Below, in pieces: positions 26,149-34,682 of a stretch of 41,945 bases of DNA (the first letter of the stretch is position 1; each line of letters begins with the position of its first letter). This DNA comes from Gallibacterium genomosp. 3 (GTDB taxonomy: Bacteria > Pseudomonadota > Gammaproteobacteria > Enterobacterales > Pasteurellaceae): positions 1-41,945 of the forward strand of contig NZ_JTJR01000046.1 of the NCBI RefSeq assembly GCF_001678475.1. The letters are read 5' to 3'. A program made the position numbers and the translations under genes. The notes beneath the pieces are model-generated. The model was not told where the DNA came from. It searched no databases and saw nothing but the letters and a program-made list of their open reading frames with translations.

Positions 26149-26959
26149 CTTTAATTCCCTCCCAACCTATATGACCTGTTTTTTTATGAATATCAGAATC
26201 AATTAATTGCATTCTTCCTGTATCTTGGTGATGATGCCATGTAAATACTGGTATTTTTTTCTCGCCATGATAAATTGCATTAAGTTGTTCTGAAGTAAAA
26301 TTATTTTTATTAATATACCCCTTTTCTATAGCACTAGCTAAATCTTTAGTCGCCATACTCATTTGTTCTGTATAAGATTTATTTCTAAAACTAGAAATAT
26401 CTAATCGAGTATCATAAGTAGCATATTTATCAAATATTGGGAATCCTTTATTATCAAATGGTACCCCTGTTATTGGGTGACGCTTACCAGCTAAATTAAC
26501 ATTTTTTGCATTACTTGGAGGAACAGTGGTTGATTTAACATTATTTCCATATTTTTGAATAAACCATTGCCTATATTCTTTGGAATCATAAAATCCATTA
26601 ACAGAATTATTAATATATCTTGTTGCTTCTTGTTGATATTTAATAACATCTTTAGCTAGTCCTAATTTTTCAGCTTCTTTTGCCTTTTGAAAAGCTTGTT
26701 TAGCCGCTTTGAGTGGCTTTATTGCAATATCAGAACCAGGAATAATTCCAACAGCAGCTAATAAATAGTCAACTCCATCTTCAGCTTCAATAAATGATTT
26801 AGCGTCGCCAATTACAGGCGTTAAATCGGCTAAGAAAGAAGCTATATCCCCTGTTGTTTTTAGGTTTTCTATAAGCTCAGGATGTTCTCTTTCAAACTTA
26901 TCAATAACCTTTTGATCAATCTCTTTAGTTAATGCTGAAACTTTTGCATTTATCGCCAT
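26138..26959 (-). CDS. Displaced CdiA-CT module: WHH/HNH-type nuclease
   Basis: Orphan toxin module of 273 residues from ATG 26959. The C-terminal domain ends in FTWHHHQDTGRMQLIDSDIH followed by KKTGHIGWEG, a signature of the WHH/colicin-DNase-like branch of the HNH/EndoVII nucleases. The histidines of WHHH and GHIG are the expected metal and catalytic residues. Upstream lies a hydrophobic helix-rich part (FLADLTPVIGDAKSFIEAEDGVDYLLAAVGIIPGSD), probably the entry domain. The frame continues without a stop into the VENN head at 26960-27214, so the ATG may be internal to a former cdiA end rather than a real start. The immunity gene overlaps its end by 11 bases. Confidence 0.85.
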   Translation of the reverse strand: MAINAKVSALTKEIDQKVIDKFEREHPELIENLKTTGDIASFLADLTPVIGDAKSFIEAEDGVDYLLAAVGIIPGSDIAIKPLKAAKQAFQKAKEAEKLGLAKDVIKYQQEATRYINNSVNGFYDSKEYRQWFIQKYGNNVKSTTVPPSNAKNVNLAGKRHPITGVPFDNKGFPIFDKYATYDTRLDISSFRNKSYTEQMSMATKDLASAIEKGYINKNNFTSEQLNAIYHGEKKIPVFTWHHHQDTGRMQLIDSDIHKKTGHIGWEGIKDAK

Positions 26960-27214
26960 TCCCTCTAGTTCTTCATTGCTATAATTAAGGTTAAAGTTAT
27001 TCTCAACCGCCCGTTTACCAATTTCTGCTGAACTAATCGCTGCTGCGGTATTGTCGCTAATTAACCCACCGGCTAAACCACTGGTAAGTTGGCTTAAGGT
27101 GGATACTGTTTGTTTTTGAACTTCAGTGAGTTGGTCTGGTGATTTTTGGTAAAGCTGTTTGCTAATTACTTTGGCAGCTAATTCACCACTAACCTTTCTT
27201 GCAGAATTATTATT
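26960..27214 (-). pseudogene. VENN head of the WHH nuclease module
   Basis: Start-less copy of the CdiA pretoxin region, in frame with the nuclease below it: [46 protein letters not shown], then NLNYSNEELEG into the nuclease module. It opens directly after a stop codon and begins 17 bases past the stop of the 63-residue membrane immunity gene. No promoter or ribosome site is obvious. It serves as homology for recombination with cdiA. Confidence 0.85.
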
Positions 27215-27230
27215 TTAAATTACATCTATT

Positions 27231-27422
27231 TTAATCATTTTTGTTAAAAATTATACGTATAACATATATTATAATAGCTCCAACTATTGAAATTTTTATA
27301 GGAGCAAAAAAATCAATACTACTTATAATATGATTTATATATTTATCAAATAAATAGGCGAATATTTTTGCTGAAATTATACCTATATAAATTGTAATAA
27401 ATCCATATATGAAAATTTTCAT
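27231..27422 (-). CDS. cdiI: Putative CdiI immunity protein, small membrane protein
   Basis: A 63-residue hydrophobic protein with two predicted membrane helices (about residues 3-24, IFIYGFITIYIGIISAKIFAYL trimmed at the ends, and 42-59, PIKISIVGAIIIYVIRII). Its ATG overlaps the cdiA stop by 4 bases. CDI systems keep the immunity gene directly after cdiA, and small membrane immunity proteins are known for effectors that damage the inner membrane, such as EC93. The family is not recognised. Position and topology make immunity against the current CdiA toxin the best call. Confidence 0.72.
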   Translation of the reverse strand: MKIFIYGFITIYIGIISAKIFAYLFDKYINHIISSIDFFAPIKISIVGAIIIYVIRIIFNKND

Positions 27423-30400
27423 TGTTGATTATCCTCTTTTTTAGAATTAGGCATTTCAATAGAGTTACCTATAATATTAGATATGGTTTGTCTGATAAGA
27501 GGATTTGTTCTATTGTTTAATAAAATTTGATCAATTCCGAAACTAATAGTATTCCCGAATGTTGAACTACCTAAAGTTTTCATAAAATCTTCATTTGATA
27601 AGTTTTTATCTGATAATGTTATGCCTTGATAAATAGCATTAATAGACAACTGTTGTCCTAATGTCTTTCCTGCCATTACGCCAGCTAAAGCATAATTAAG
27701 AGGGAGCTTCGCTAGGCTATCTCTATCATTTAGAGATATATTTCCATTATAAATATCAAACCCCGTTGAAACTGTTCCTGCAATCAGCGTTTCACTCGCT
27801 ATAGGATGTTTTTCTAGCCATTGTAATGTAGGCGAAATTTTACCCATTGCCTTTTCAGCTTGCAGAGCAGTGATAAAGGCTCTATCACTGATCCCTCTAG
27901 CAAGCGTTTCAACAGTAGTAACCCCTTTAATTATTGCATTACCACTATTCCCAAGCACCGCCAATCCCTCTAAAGTGGATTTACCAAATTGATAATCTAA
28001 TGAACTGTAAATCCTATGTGCAGCTTGGTATTTCTTATCTAATTCAGGGTTTGAATATTCTATTGCAGGTCCTGTCACATCCATTTTTAAAATATTCTTG
28101 GCGGTTTCAGGTTGCCAAGCTGCCGCTTCATTCACCCAATACATGAGTTGTTGATATTCTTGAGGGGTTAATGATGTTGGGTCTTGCTGATATTTAGTCA
28201 GCAAGGTATCAGAGACTTTATCTTTCATTTTGATGCTCGTAATACGTTCAACATCCTCTGGTGTTAATACTTTTTTCTGAGCAAGTTTTTCTAGAATAGT
28301 AATCTCTTTTTCAGAAAGGAAGTTATTCTCAACCGCCCGTTTACCAATTTCTGCTGAACTAATCGCCCCTGCGGTATTGTCGCTAATCAAGCCACCGGCT
28401 AAACCACTGGCGAGTTGGCTTAAGGTAGATACCGTTTGTTTTTGAACTTCAGTGAGTTGGTCTGGTGCTTTTTGGTAAAGCTGTTCTGTGATAATTTTTG
28501 CTGCTAACTCACCACTGACCGCACCCGCAGCGCCTGCAGCAGCGTTGTTTCCTGTGGCATAGGCTTCGATTGCACCTAATAGAGCATGAGCAATTAAATT
28601 TGCTTGGGTATCTACTTCGCCTGTTATTTGATTAGTGGTTGCTTCCTTTATCGCATAATTGGCATACGGCGATAATCCACCGACTACCGCTTGCGAGGCT
28701 TCACCTGTTGCTATTCCTTGTAACACACCTGTAACTGCACGCACGGCTAATTGGATTTGACCGCCTTGTCCGTAGGTTTTTATGACTTCATTGGCTGTAT
28801 CTAATTGTTGTTGTGCTGCTTGGTTATACTTGTCGTTTTTTAATATTGCTTCCGCTTTGGCTTTTTGCCGTTCTGCTTCATCTAATTTTGGTTTTAACAC
28901 GATGGTGATGCCATTATTGGCTATTTCACCAATCACTTGTGCCATCTCTTGGCGTGTTTTTAGGTCAGCCATCTCGGTTTTATCAATCCGTTCGTTTGCT
29001 GTGGTGGTATCGCGAGAAAGGGAAGTCGAGACATCACCTTGTTGCGTGGTAAGCAGAATATTACTTCCTACCGCACTGTGGGTGGTGCTGCTATCTTGTT
29101 TATTAATGTTCCCTAAAGCACTTAATCCCGTTGCAAAGCTATTAGCAATATTTTGCGTTGGGTCAGTAGAAAGCCCACCGCCGACGGATTCCACTTTGGC
29201 TTCGCTGTAATTTTCAATATTTTCTGAGGTTAAGCTGCCTGTGGTAAAGTGGTTTTTCTCTTGGCTTGCTTGACTGTCAACGATAGCGCCTGTTAAGTGG
29301 GTATTGCCTGCCACATTGACGGTTAACCCTGCTTCCCCTGCGTGTAATCCGCTTTGTGTTTCAACATATGCCGCATTGAGTTTACCGCGGTTAAGGCTGC
29401 CATTGACAGAAGCATAAGAGCCGCTACCTATCACAGATACACCAGCACTTACCCCACCTTGTATTTGTTTACTGTCATACTGTTGGCTATCTTGGCGGCT
29501 TTCTACTACAAGATTATTGCCAACCTCAACATTAACTTTATCACCAGTAACGACTGCACCTTTTAAGGCGGTATCTTCGCCACTGCGTAACTGTACAGCT
29601 TGACCTTGAACTGTGGTGTTACGTTGAATCACTGAGTTACTGTTTTCATGCCCTTTGCCTTTTTGGATTGCGCCTTCAACACCAAAACCTGGGCTGCCAC
29701 CATTGACACCAGCAAATACCCCAGCACTCCAACCGCTGTTACTATTTTGGCTGCGTTGACGTTCAATGTCTTGGACGGAGGTTAATTGAAGGGATTTTGC
29801 TGCATCTAGTGACACTTTTTCCGCCGATTGAATGGTTGAGCCGAGAACCGCAATATCGCCATCTGTGGCAGTGAGATTCACTTGACCTGCGTTGAGTGTG
29901 CTACCTTGATGGGTAATTTGCGTGGTTTCACTGCTTGAAGCAGACTTACTTGAGCCAACGCCGATAGACACTTTAAAGTCAGCTTTTTTCCCTGCTTGTA
30001 CTGTTTCAACGGCTTTCTTCGCCTCTTGAGCCGCTATCACACCCTCTTGTGCAGCTTTAATCGCATAAAGCGCTTTTAAGCGGCTGTCTGTAACCTGTTG
30101 GCTACGCGCTAGGCTTTCTCTCGCTTTCATTCCCATATCGGTAGCTGGCGTTGATAAGGAAACCGTTAATCCTGATTGTTTAAATTCATGTTGTTCATGG
30201 CGTTCAATGATGTCTTTACCCGCATCTACGGTCAGCGATTTTGCAGTAACGTTGATCGCTTTATCTGGTTGAGCTATGACGTCTGTCCCTAAGATAGTCG
30301 CCTGTTTGCCTGCGACTAAGGTAACATCTCCGCCTAAGCTGCCTATTGTGGCGCGCACATCGGATTGGGTAATTTCATTATCAGTATAATCATGTTTTTC

Positions 30401-33400
30401 TGAACGGCTACCAATGGTAAAACCAAACCCACCACTACTCATTACACCTGATTTCTTCTCTGAGTAAAAATCATGTTCTTGTCTGGTGTTTTTAGCCGCA
30501 GTGATCTCAATATCTTGAGCTTGTAAGCTCACATTGTTATCAGCAACCATGGTGCTGCCTTTAATGGAGACTTTGCCTTGATTTGCAACAATAGAAACGT
30601 TATTTCCTGAGAGTTGTGAACCTTGGGCTAAGTCATATTGATGATCGTGTTTAATTGTCGTTGTTGTACTGCTGAGTATATCTTTGACTTTATATTTAAC
30701 TGCAGAAGATAATCTTTCTTGTGTCCTACTTTCCTGTAAAGTGATATTACCTCGGGTAGAAGATAGATTAATCTCGCCTTTAGCGTTAATTTCGCTACCT
30801 GTCATATTAATCCCATTCACCCCTGCTAAGTAAATATTCCCTTGTACAGACAATTGATTTCCAATGTGTTCTGTTTTGTCTAATGTCCAATAATTATCTA
30901 TATCTGTGACATAATTTAATTTTTCTTGGCGAGTCAGTGTATCTAATCGTAAGTTACCCGCAGATTGAATTATAGCATTACCACCAATTTGCATTTGTAC
31001 GCCTTGTAAAATAGCTGACTGACTAGCTGATAATATTGCATCATGTTTAATAGTGAGGTTGGCAATTTGATCTCGTTCTGTATGATAAGCTGTATATGCT
31101 TGGCTTGTACTCATTGTACTCGCTATATTGATGTTCTTCGCTTTTGTATATAAAGAATCTGCGTTAATTTGCCCACCTAGATTATTTAAATTTTCTTTTA
31201 CAGAAAGTGATACATTTTCACCAATCAGTAAGCCTCCTTTTTGGTTAAGTAAGTTTGTACTACTGAGGTTTATTAATTGTCGTCCTGCAATAACACCACT
31301 GTTTTCGATTCGATTTATTAACTCTCCTTTAATTTGTTTCGCTGCAATTAAACCTCCAAGACTATCTACATCATAATGGTGAGAAACAAGATATACTTGT
31401 GGGACTAATACCGTTACGGTTTTGCCTGATGGTAAGGAAATATCTTGTTTTACTAACCACACCATATCATTAGTTAATAAACTCATTTGTTCAGGCGTTA
31501 ATGCAATACCAATTTGTAAATTAAACCGTTTTGCATAATGAATACCATTATTCATTAACGCTTTATATTGTTCTAAATCGTTGGTATAGCCAGGTAAATA
31601 ACGTTGCCCTGTCAGTTGGTTAATTTGTTCATTAATCAGACGTTGTTCATAAAAACCGTCACCAAGTCGTTTTAACATACGTTGTGGATCAGCTCGCAAT
31701 GCATCAAACATATAATCTGAGCTTAGCCATTTATCTCGCTGAGTAAATTTTGGATCTGTTTCAACTAGAATATGACTATCTGGATTTTGGTTAATCTTAT
31801 AGAGACTGATGTGTGGCAGGTGAATAATGGGTTGGTGTGTTTTTACCTTTTCTGTCTTTTGGCTCATTTGTATATTGGTCAATTCTAGCGAAGTTAATTG
31901 TGCAGTTGTTTGATATTGTGTATCAATTGGTTGACCAATCGTATTTTCAGTTAAACCAAATTTAAAATGTTCTGTTGGTAAATCTTCTGAGAAATATTGT
32001 TCATTGTGTGTATAATGTGACCAAACATGATGAAATTTGTGTCTATGTCTTTCTGCAACAAGTGTAGAGGTTTTACCTTGATTATGTCTATCTATCGTTG
32101 CATCAAATGATTTATTGATTAATACTGTTTGTAGTCCAATATTCTCATGGTTTATGTTTGAGGAAAAAATTTCATTACCTAGAAATAAATTCTCACCAAT
32201 AAATAATTTGGAATCTTCATTAATAAGCGCTGTTCCTGATAAATATAAATCTTTTCCAAGCAATATCTTTGCTGGATCATTTGAGATTAATTTAGAGGTT
32301 GTTATCGTTTGTGTATAAAAACGTTGATACCATGTATCATTGCCAACTGTAGGCTTATTTGGTACTTTGAAACGAAAATAAGCATTTGCATCATGTCGGC
32401 TATTATTATTCCAATCTAAATAGCCTTCCTTATTAGTATAAAAAGTGCTACTACCATTAGGACGATACTCTTCTATATAATCGTGAGTAACATCGTATCC
32501 CGTTACAAGATGCAAATCATGATTCCATAACCGTTTAGTATTAATTTTTCCATTCCCCAAGGCTTCAATAGTAGCACTACCATTATCCACAAAATCAGCT
32601 TGTCCAATGGCACGTTGGCTTGCATCGATTTGTCCAGCAATCGTTAAATCCCCTAAACTCAAAATTAAGGCATGATCACTATTGGTTAAGGTGCCTACAC
32701 CGAGATGGAGGTTTTTACGTGCCGCTATGGTTGCAGTATGTACTTCGTTATTGGAATGTTCTGGTTGATTATTTAATACATTGGCTTGAATCGCTAACTC
32801 ATCGCCATAAATGCGACCTGTACCGAGATTATTTAAGGTATTCACATAAATTACATTTTGTGTACCATCAATTAATCCCCGGTTGATCAATAAATTTGCA
32901 GTCAGTTGGGTATTTGGCGAGGTGAACTCACTATTTATTAGATTCTCAATCTGTTTTGCTGTTATTTGTAAGCCTTTTCCCGTGATTAATTGAGAATGAT
33001 TAATCAAATTTTCTTTCGTTTTTATGACTAAATTACCAGCCACAATAAAGGGGTGTGTGAGGATCAAGTCTTTTTGCAACTCAATCAAGGCATCATGATG
33101 ACTTTTAATATTGCCTTCGTTATCAAACTGCTGTAGAACTAACTTTAAATTTTGTCCACTTTCAATAAGACCTTGTTGATTATGTAATGTGAGAGAATCG
33201 CCTTGTAGATTCACGTTGCCTAAAGAGAGGATTTCACCTTGTTGATTATGGATATCTTGTGCCACACTCGCACTAAGTTGATCGGTGGTATAAATACCAC
33301 CTCGCTGATTATCCAGTTGCTTACTACTCAAGGTAAGCTGATGACCTAATAAGCCTTGCGTTGGTATCGCTGTCGTTGCTTTGGTGTCTTGATTATTTAG

Positions 33401-34660
33401 CTGATTTGTGATCAAAGTGAGCGTGGCACCACTTTGAATAACTGAACCTTGAGTAGTGATTGCTTGGTTATTTATTTCACGATTTGCCGTAATTTCAATA
33501 TCTTGTTGTGCTTGAATAGACCCCCGACGGTTATCTAAAGTATTTCCTGTTAAAGATATTTGTTGTTGGCTAAAAATAATACCTTGTTGGTTATTGATTT
33601 GTTGGCTTTGTAGGGTAATATCTTGTTTGGCTCCGAGATAGCCTGTATTGACTAATTGTCCTTCAGTAGTAATTTTTACTTCACCTGCGGCGGCACCAAT
33701 ATGCCCTGCATTGCGAACCCCTAAACCATTTTCTGTCCCAATAAGATGAATTTTATTGGCATACATTCCGCCTAATTCGGCGACATCGACGGCATAGCCT
33801 ACAGGTTGGCTTGCTTCGCCAGCACGGATAACTTGAATACTATCATTTTTGGCAGAAACTTGATTTTGTCCCGTTGTTACCTTGAGTTCATTTGCCCAAA
33901 TGCCGGCATTTACCTTAACTTCTTTGGCAATAATATCGGTGTAATCTTGACGGCTACTATCGAATCCCCGACCAGACACGGTAACCGCCCCTTTTTCTAC
34001 GCGATAGCCTGTGACTTGCCCATTTTCAATTTGTACTTCGCCAGTGGTAAATGTGCTGCGTCCTGCATTAATAATGCCACAGCCTTCGCAATGAATCCCA
34101 CTTGGGTTGGCGATAATCACGTCTGCTTTACCGCCTGCCACTTCAATATAGCCTTTTAATTGACTTGGTTTGGTGGCATTGACCTCATTTAAAATCACTT
34201 TGGCTTCACCACCAACTAAATAAGGGTTCGCCTGTACCCAGCCGCCTTGTTCTGTTTGTGTATTTTTACGGCTGTTATTGAGAATAGCTCCTTTTTGAGC
34301 CACATCAAACTGTTGGTATTTATTATGCGATAACCCTTTGTCATTTGGTGTTTGAATATTAACTTGTGGCAAGCCATTTGCAGTTTGTAAAACAATCGGT
34401 TGTTGGTTTTTGGGTGCAGTATTATCTGCTCGGATTTGTAATTCGTCTGCGTGTACGGAAGTTAAATAGAAAAAACCTAAAAGGCTATATAACCCGATGG
34501 TTAAGGCTTTTAATCGCCAATGAGGGCGTTGGCTAAGAGAAGTAGCATGGCAATGTTGACCTTGATGTTTGGCTTTTCCTTCACGCGATGCAATTTCAGA
34601 AACCACGACTAAACGTTGTAATGTTTTACTAAAGATAATGCGATAAAGATGTTTATTCAT
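27419..34660 (-). CDS. cdiA: CdiA/FhaB-type contact-dependent inhibition effector
   Basis: Secreted two-partner filament of 2413 residues. In order: extended signal peptide (MNKHLYRIIFSKTLQRLVVVSE, with the hydrophobic core at 51-70); TPS domain with NPYL at 145 in place of the usual NPNL and NPSGI at 185; FHA-1 repeats; a variable middle segment (about 700-1060), probably the receptor-binding region; the conserved ALTPEQMSLLTNDMVWLV; FHA-2 hemagglutinin repeats (SGGFGFTIGSRSEKHDYT and similar); and the pretoxin domain ending in VENN at 2110-2113. The last 300 residues are the toxin region, which I do not recognise. It lies 22 bases after cdiB and overlaps cdiI. It could also act as an adhesin, but VENN plus immunity genes favour CDI. 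Confidence 0.9.
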   Translation of the reverse strand: MNKHLYRIIFSKTLQRLVVVSEIASREGKAKHQGQHCHATSLSQRPHWRLKALTIGLYSLLGFFYLTSVHADELQIRADNTAPKNQQPIVLQTANGLPQVNIQTPNDKGLSHNKYQQFDVAQKGAILNNSRKNTQTEQGGWVQANPYLVGGEAKVILNEVNATKPSQLKGYIEVAGGKADVIIANPSGIHCEGCGIINAGRSTFTTGEVQIENGQVTGYRVEKGAVTVSGRGFDSSRQDYTDIIAKEVKVNAGIWANELKVTTGQNQVSAKNDSIQVIRAGEASQPVGYAVDVAELGGMYANKIHLIGTENGLGVRNAGHIGAAAGEVKITTEGQLVNTGYLGAKQDITLQSQQINNQQGIIFSQQQISLTGNTLDNRRGSIQAQQDIEITANREINNQAITTQGSVIQSGATLTLITNQLNNQDTKATTAIPTQGLLGHQLTLSSKQLDNQRGGIYTTDQLSASVAQDIHNQQGEILSLGNVNLQGDSLTLHNQQGLIESGQNLKLVLQQFDNEGNIKSHHDALIELQKDLILTHPFIVAGNLVIKTKENLINHSQLITGKGLQITAKQIENLINSEFTSPNTQLTANLLINRGLIDGTQNVIYVNTLNNLGTGRIYGDELAIQANVLNNQPEHSNNEVHTATIAARKNLHLGVGTLTNSDHALILSLGDLTIAGQIDASQRAIGQADFVDNGSATIEALGNGKINTKRLWNHDLHLVTGYDVTHDYIEEYRPNGSSTFYTNKEGYLDWNNNSRHDANAYFRFKVPNKPTVGNDTWYQRFYTQTITTSKLISNDPAKILLGKDLYLSGTALINEDSKLFIGENLFLGNEIFSSNINHENIGLQTVLINKSFDATIDRHNQGKTSTLVAERHRHKFHHVWSHYTHNEQYFSEDLPTEHFKFGLTENTIGQPIDTQYQTTAQLTSLELTNIQMSQKTEKVKTHQPIIHLPHISLYKINQNPDSHILVETDPKFTQRDKWLSSDYMFDALRADPQRMLKRLGDGFYEQRLINEQINQLTGQRYLPGYTNDLEQYKALMNNGIHYAKRFNLQIGIALTPEQMSLLTNDMVWLVKQDISLPSGKTVTVLVPQVYLVSHHYDVDSLGGLIAAKQIKGELINRIENSGVIAGRQLINLSSTNLLNQKGGLLIGENVSLSVKENLNNLGGQINADSLYTKAKNINIASTMSTSQAYTAYHTERDQIANLTIKHDAILSASQSAILQGVQMQIGGNAIIQSAGNLRLDTLTRQEKLNYVTDIDNYWTLDKTEHIGNQLSVQGNIYLAGVNGINMTGSEINAKGEINLSSTRGNITLQESRTQERLSSAVKYKVKDILSSTTTTIKHDHQYDLAQGSQLSGNNVSIVANQGKVSIKGSTMVADNNVSLQAQDIEITAAKNTRQEHDFYSEKKSGVMSSGGFGFTIGSRSEKHDYTDNEITQSDVRATIGSLGGDVTLVAGKQATILGTDVIAQPDKAINVTAKSLTVDAGKDIIERHEQHEFKQSGLTVSLSTPATDMGMKARESLARSQQVTDSRLKALYAIKAAQEGVIAAQEAKKAVETVQAGKKADFKVSIGVGSSKSASSSETTQITHQGSTLNAGQVNLTATDGDIAVLGSTIQSAEKVSLDAAKSLQLTSVQDIERQRSQNSNSGWSAGVFAGVNGGSPGFGVEGAIQKGKGHENSNSVIQRNTTVQGQAVQLRSGEDTALKGAVVTGDKVNVEVGNNLVVESRQDSQQYDSKQIQGGVSAGVSVIGSGSYASVNGSLNRGKLNAAYVETQSGLHAGEAGLTVNVAGNTHLTGAIVDSQASQEKNHFTTGSLTSENIENYSEAKVESVGGGLSTDPTQNIANSFATGLSALGNINKQDSSTTHSAVGSNILLTTQQGDVSTSLSRDTTTANERIDKTEMADLKTRQEMAQVIGEIANNGITIVLKPKLDEAERQKAKAEAILKNDKYNQAAQQQLDTANEVIKTYGQGGQIQLAVRAVTGVLQGIATGEASQAVVGGLSPYANYAIKEATTNQITGEVDTQANLIAHALLGAIEAYATGNNAAAGAAGAVSGELAAKIITEQLYQKAPDQLTEVQKQTVSTLSQLASGLAGGLISDNTAGAISSAEIGKRAVENNFLSEKEITILEKLAQKKVLTPEDVERITSIKMKDKVSDTLLTKYQQDPTSLTPQEYQQLMYWVNEAAAWQPETAKNILKMDVTGPAIEYSNPELDKKYQAAHRIYSSLDYQFGKSTLEGLAVLGNSGNAIIKGVTTVETLARGISDRAFITALQAEKAMGKISPTLQWLEKHPIASETLIAGTVSTGFDIYNGNISLNDRDSLAKLPLNYALAGVMAGKTLGQQLSINAIYQGITLSDKNLSNEDFMKTLGSSTFGNTISFGIDQILLNNRTNPLIRQTISNIIGNSIEMPNSKKEDNQQ
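28223..28560 (-). repeat. Pretoxin/VENN repeat, copy in active cdiA
   Basis: Reference copy of a segment also found at 26996-27213, 25453-25690 and 24227-24445, all in the same orientation. The VENN codons occupy 28322-28333. Copies are nearly identical over about 200 bases and keep the reading frame into whatever toxin follows, so they are ready substrates for homologous exchange of the C-terminus. Confidence 0.85.
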
Positions 34661-34682
34661 AATTTATTCCTCAACGCTTTGC

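Noticed and set aside
24227-28560. Direct repeats as a CRISPR array
   Set aside because: The repeats are about 200 bases, protein-coding and widely spaced; they are cdiA fragments.
28782-29210. Plus-strand open frame opposite cdiA, and similar ones at 32620-32886 and 33806-34159
   Set aside because: They lie antisense to a well-supported coding region and show no recognisable protein features.
27419-34660. Simple FHA-type adhesin or haem-binding HxuA-like protein instead of CdiA
   Set aside because: The VENN motif, overlapping immunity gene and displaced CT modules are CDI hallmarks; adhesion as a side function remains possible.
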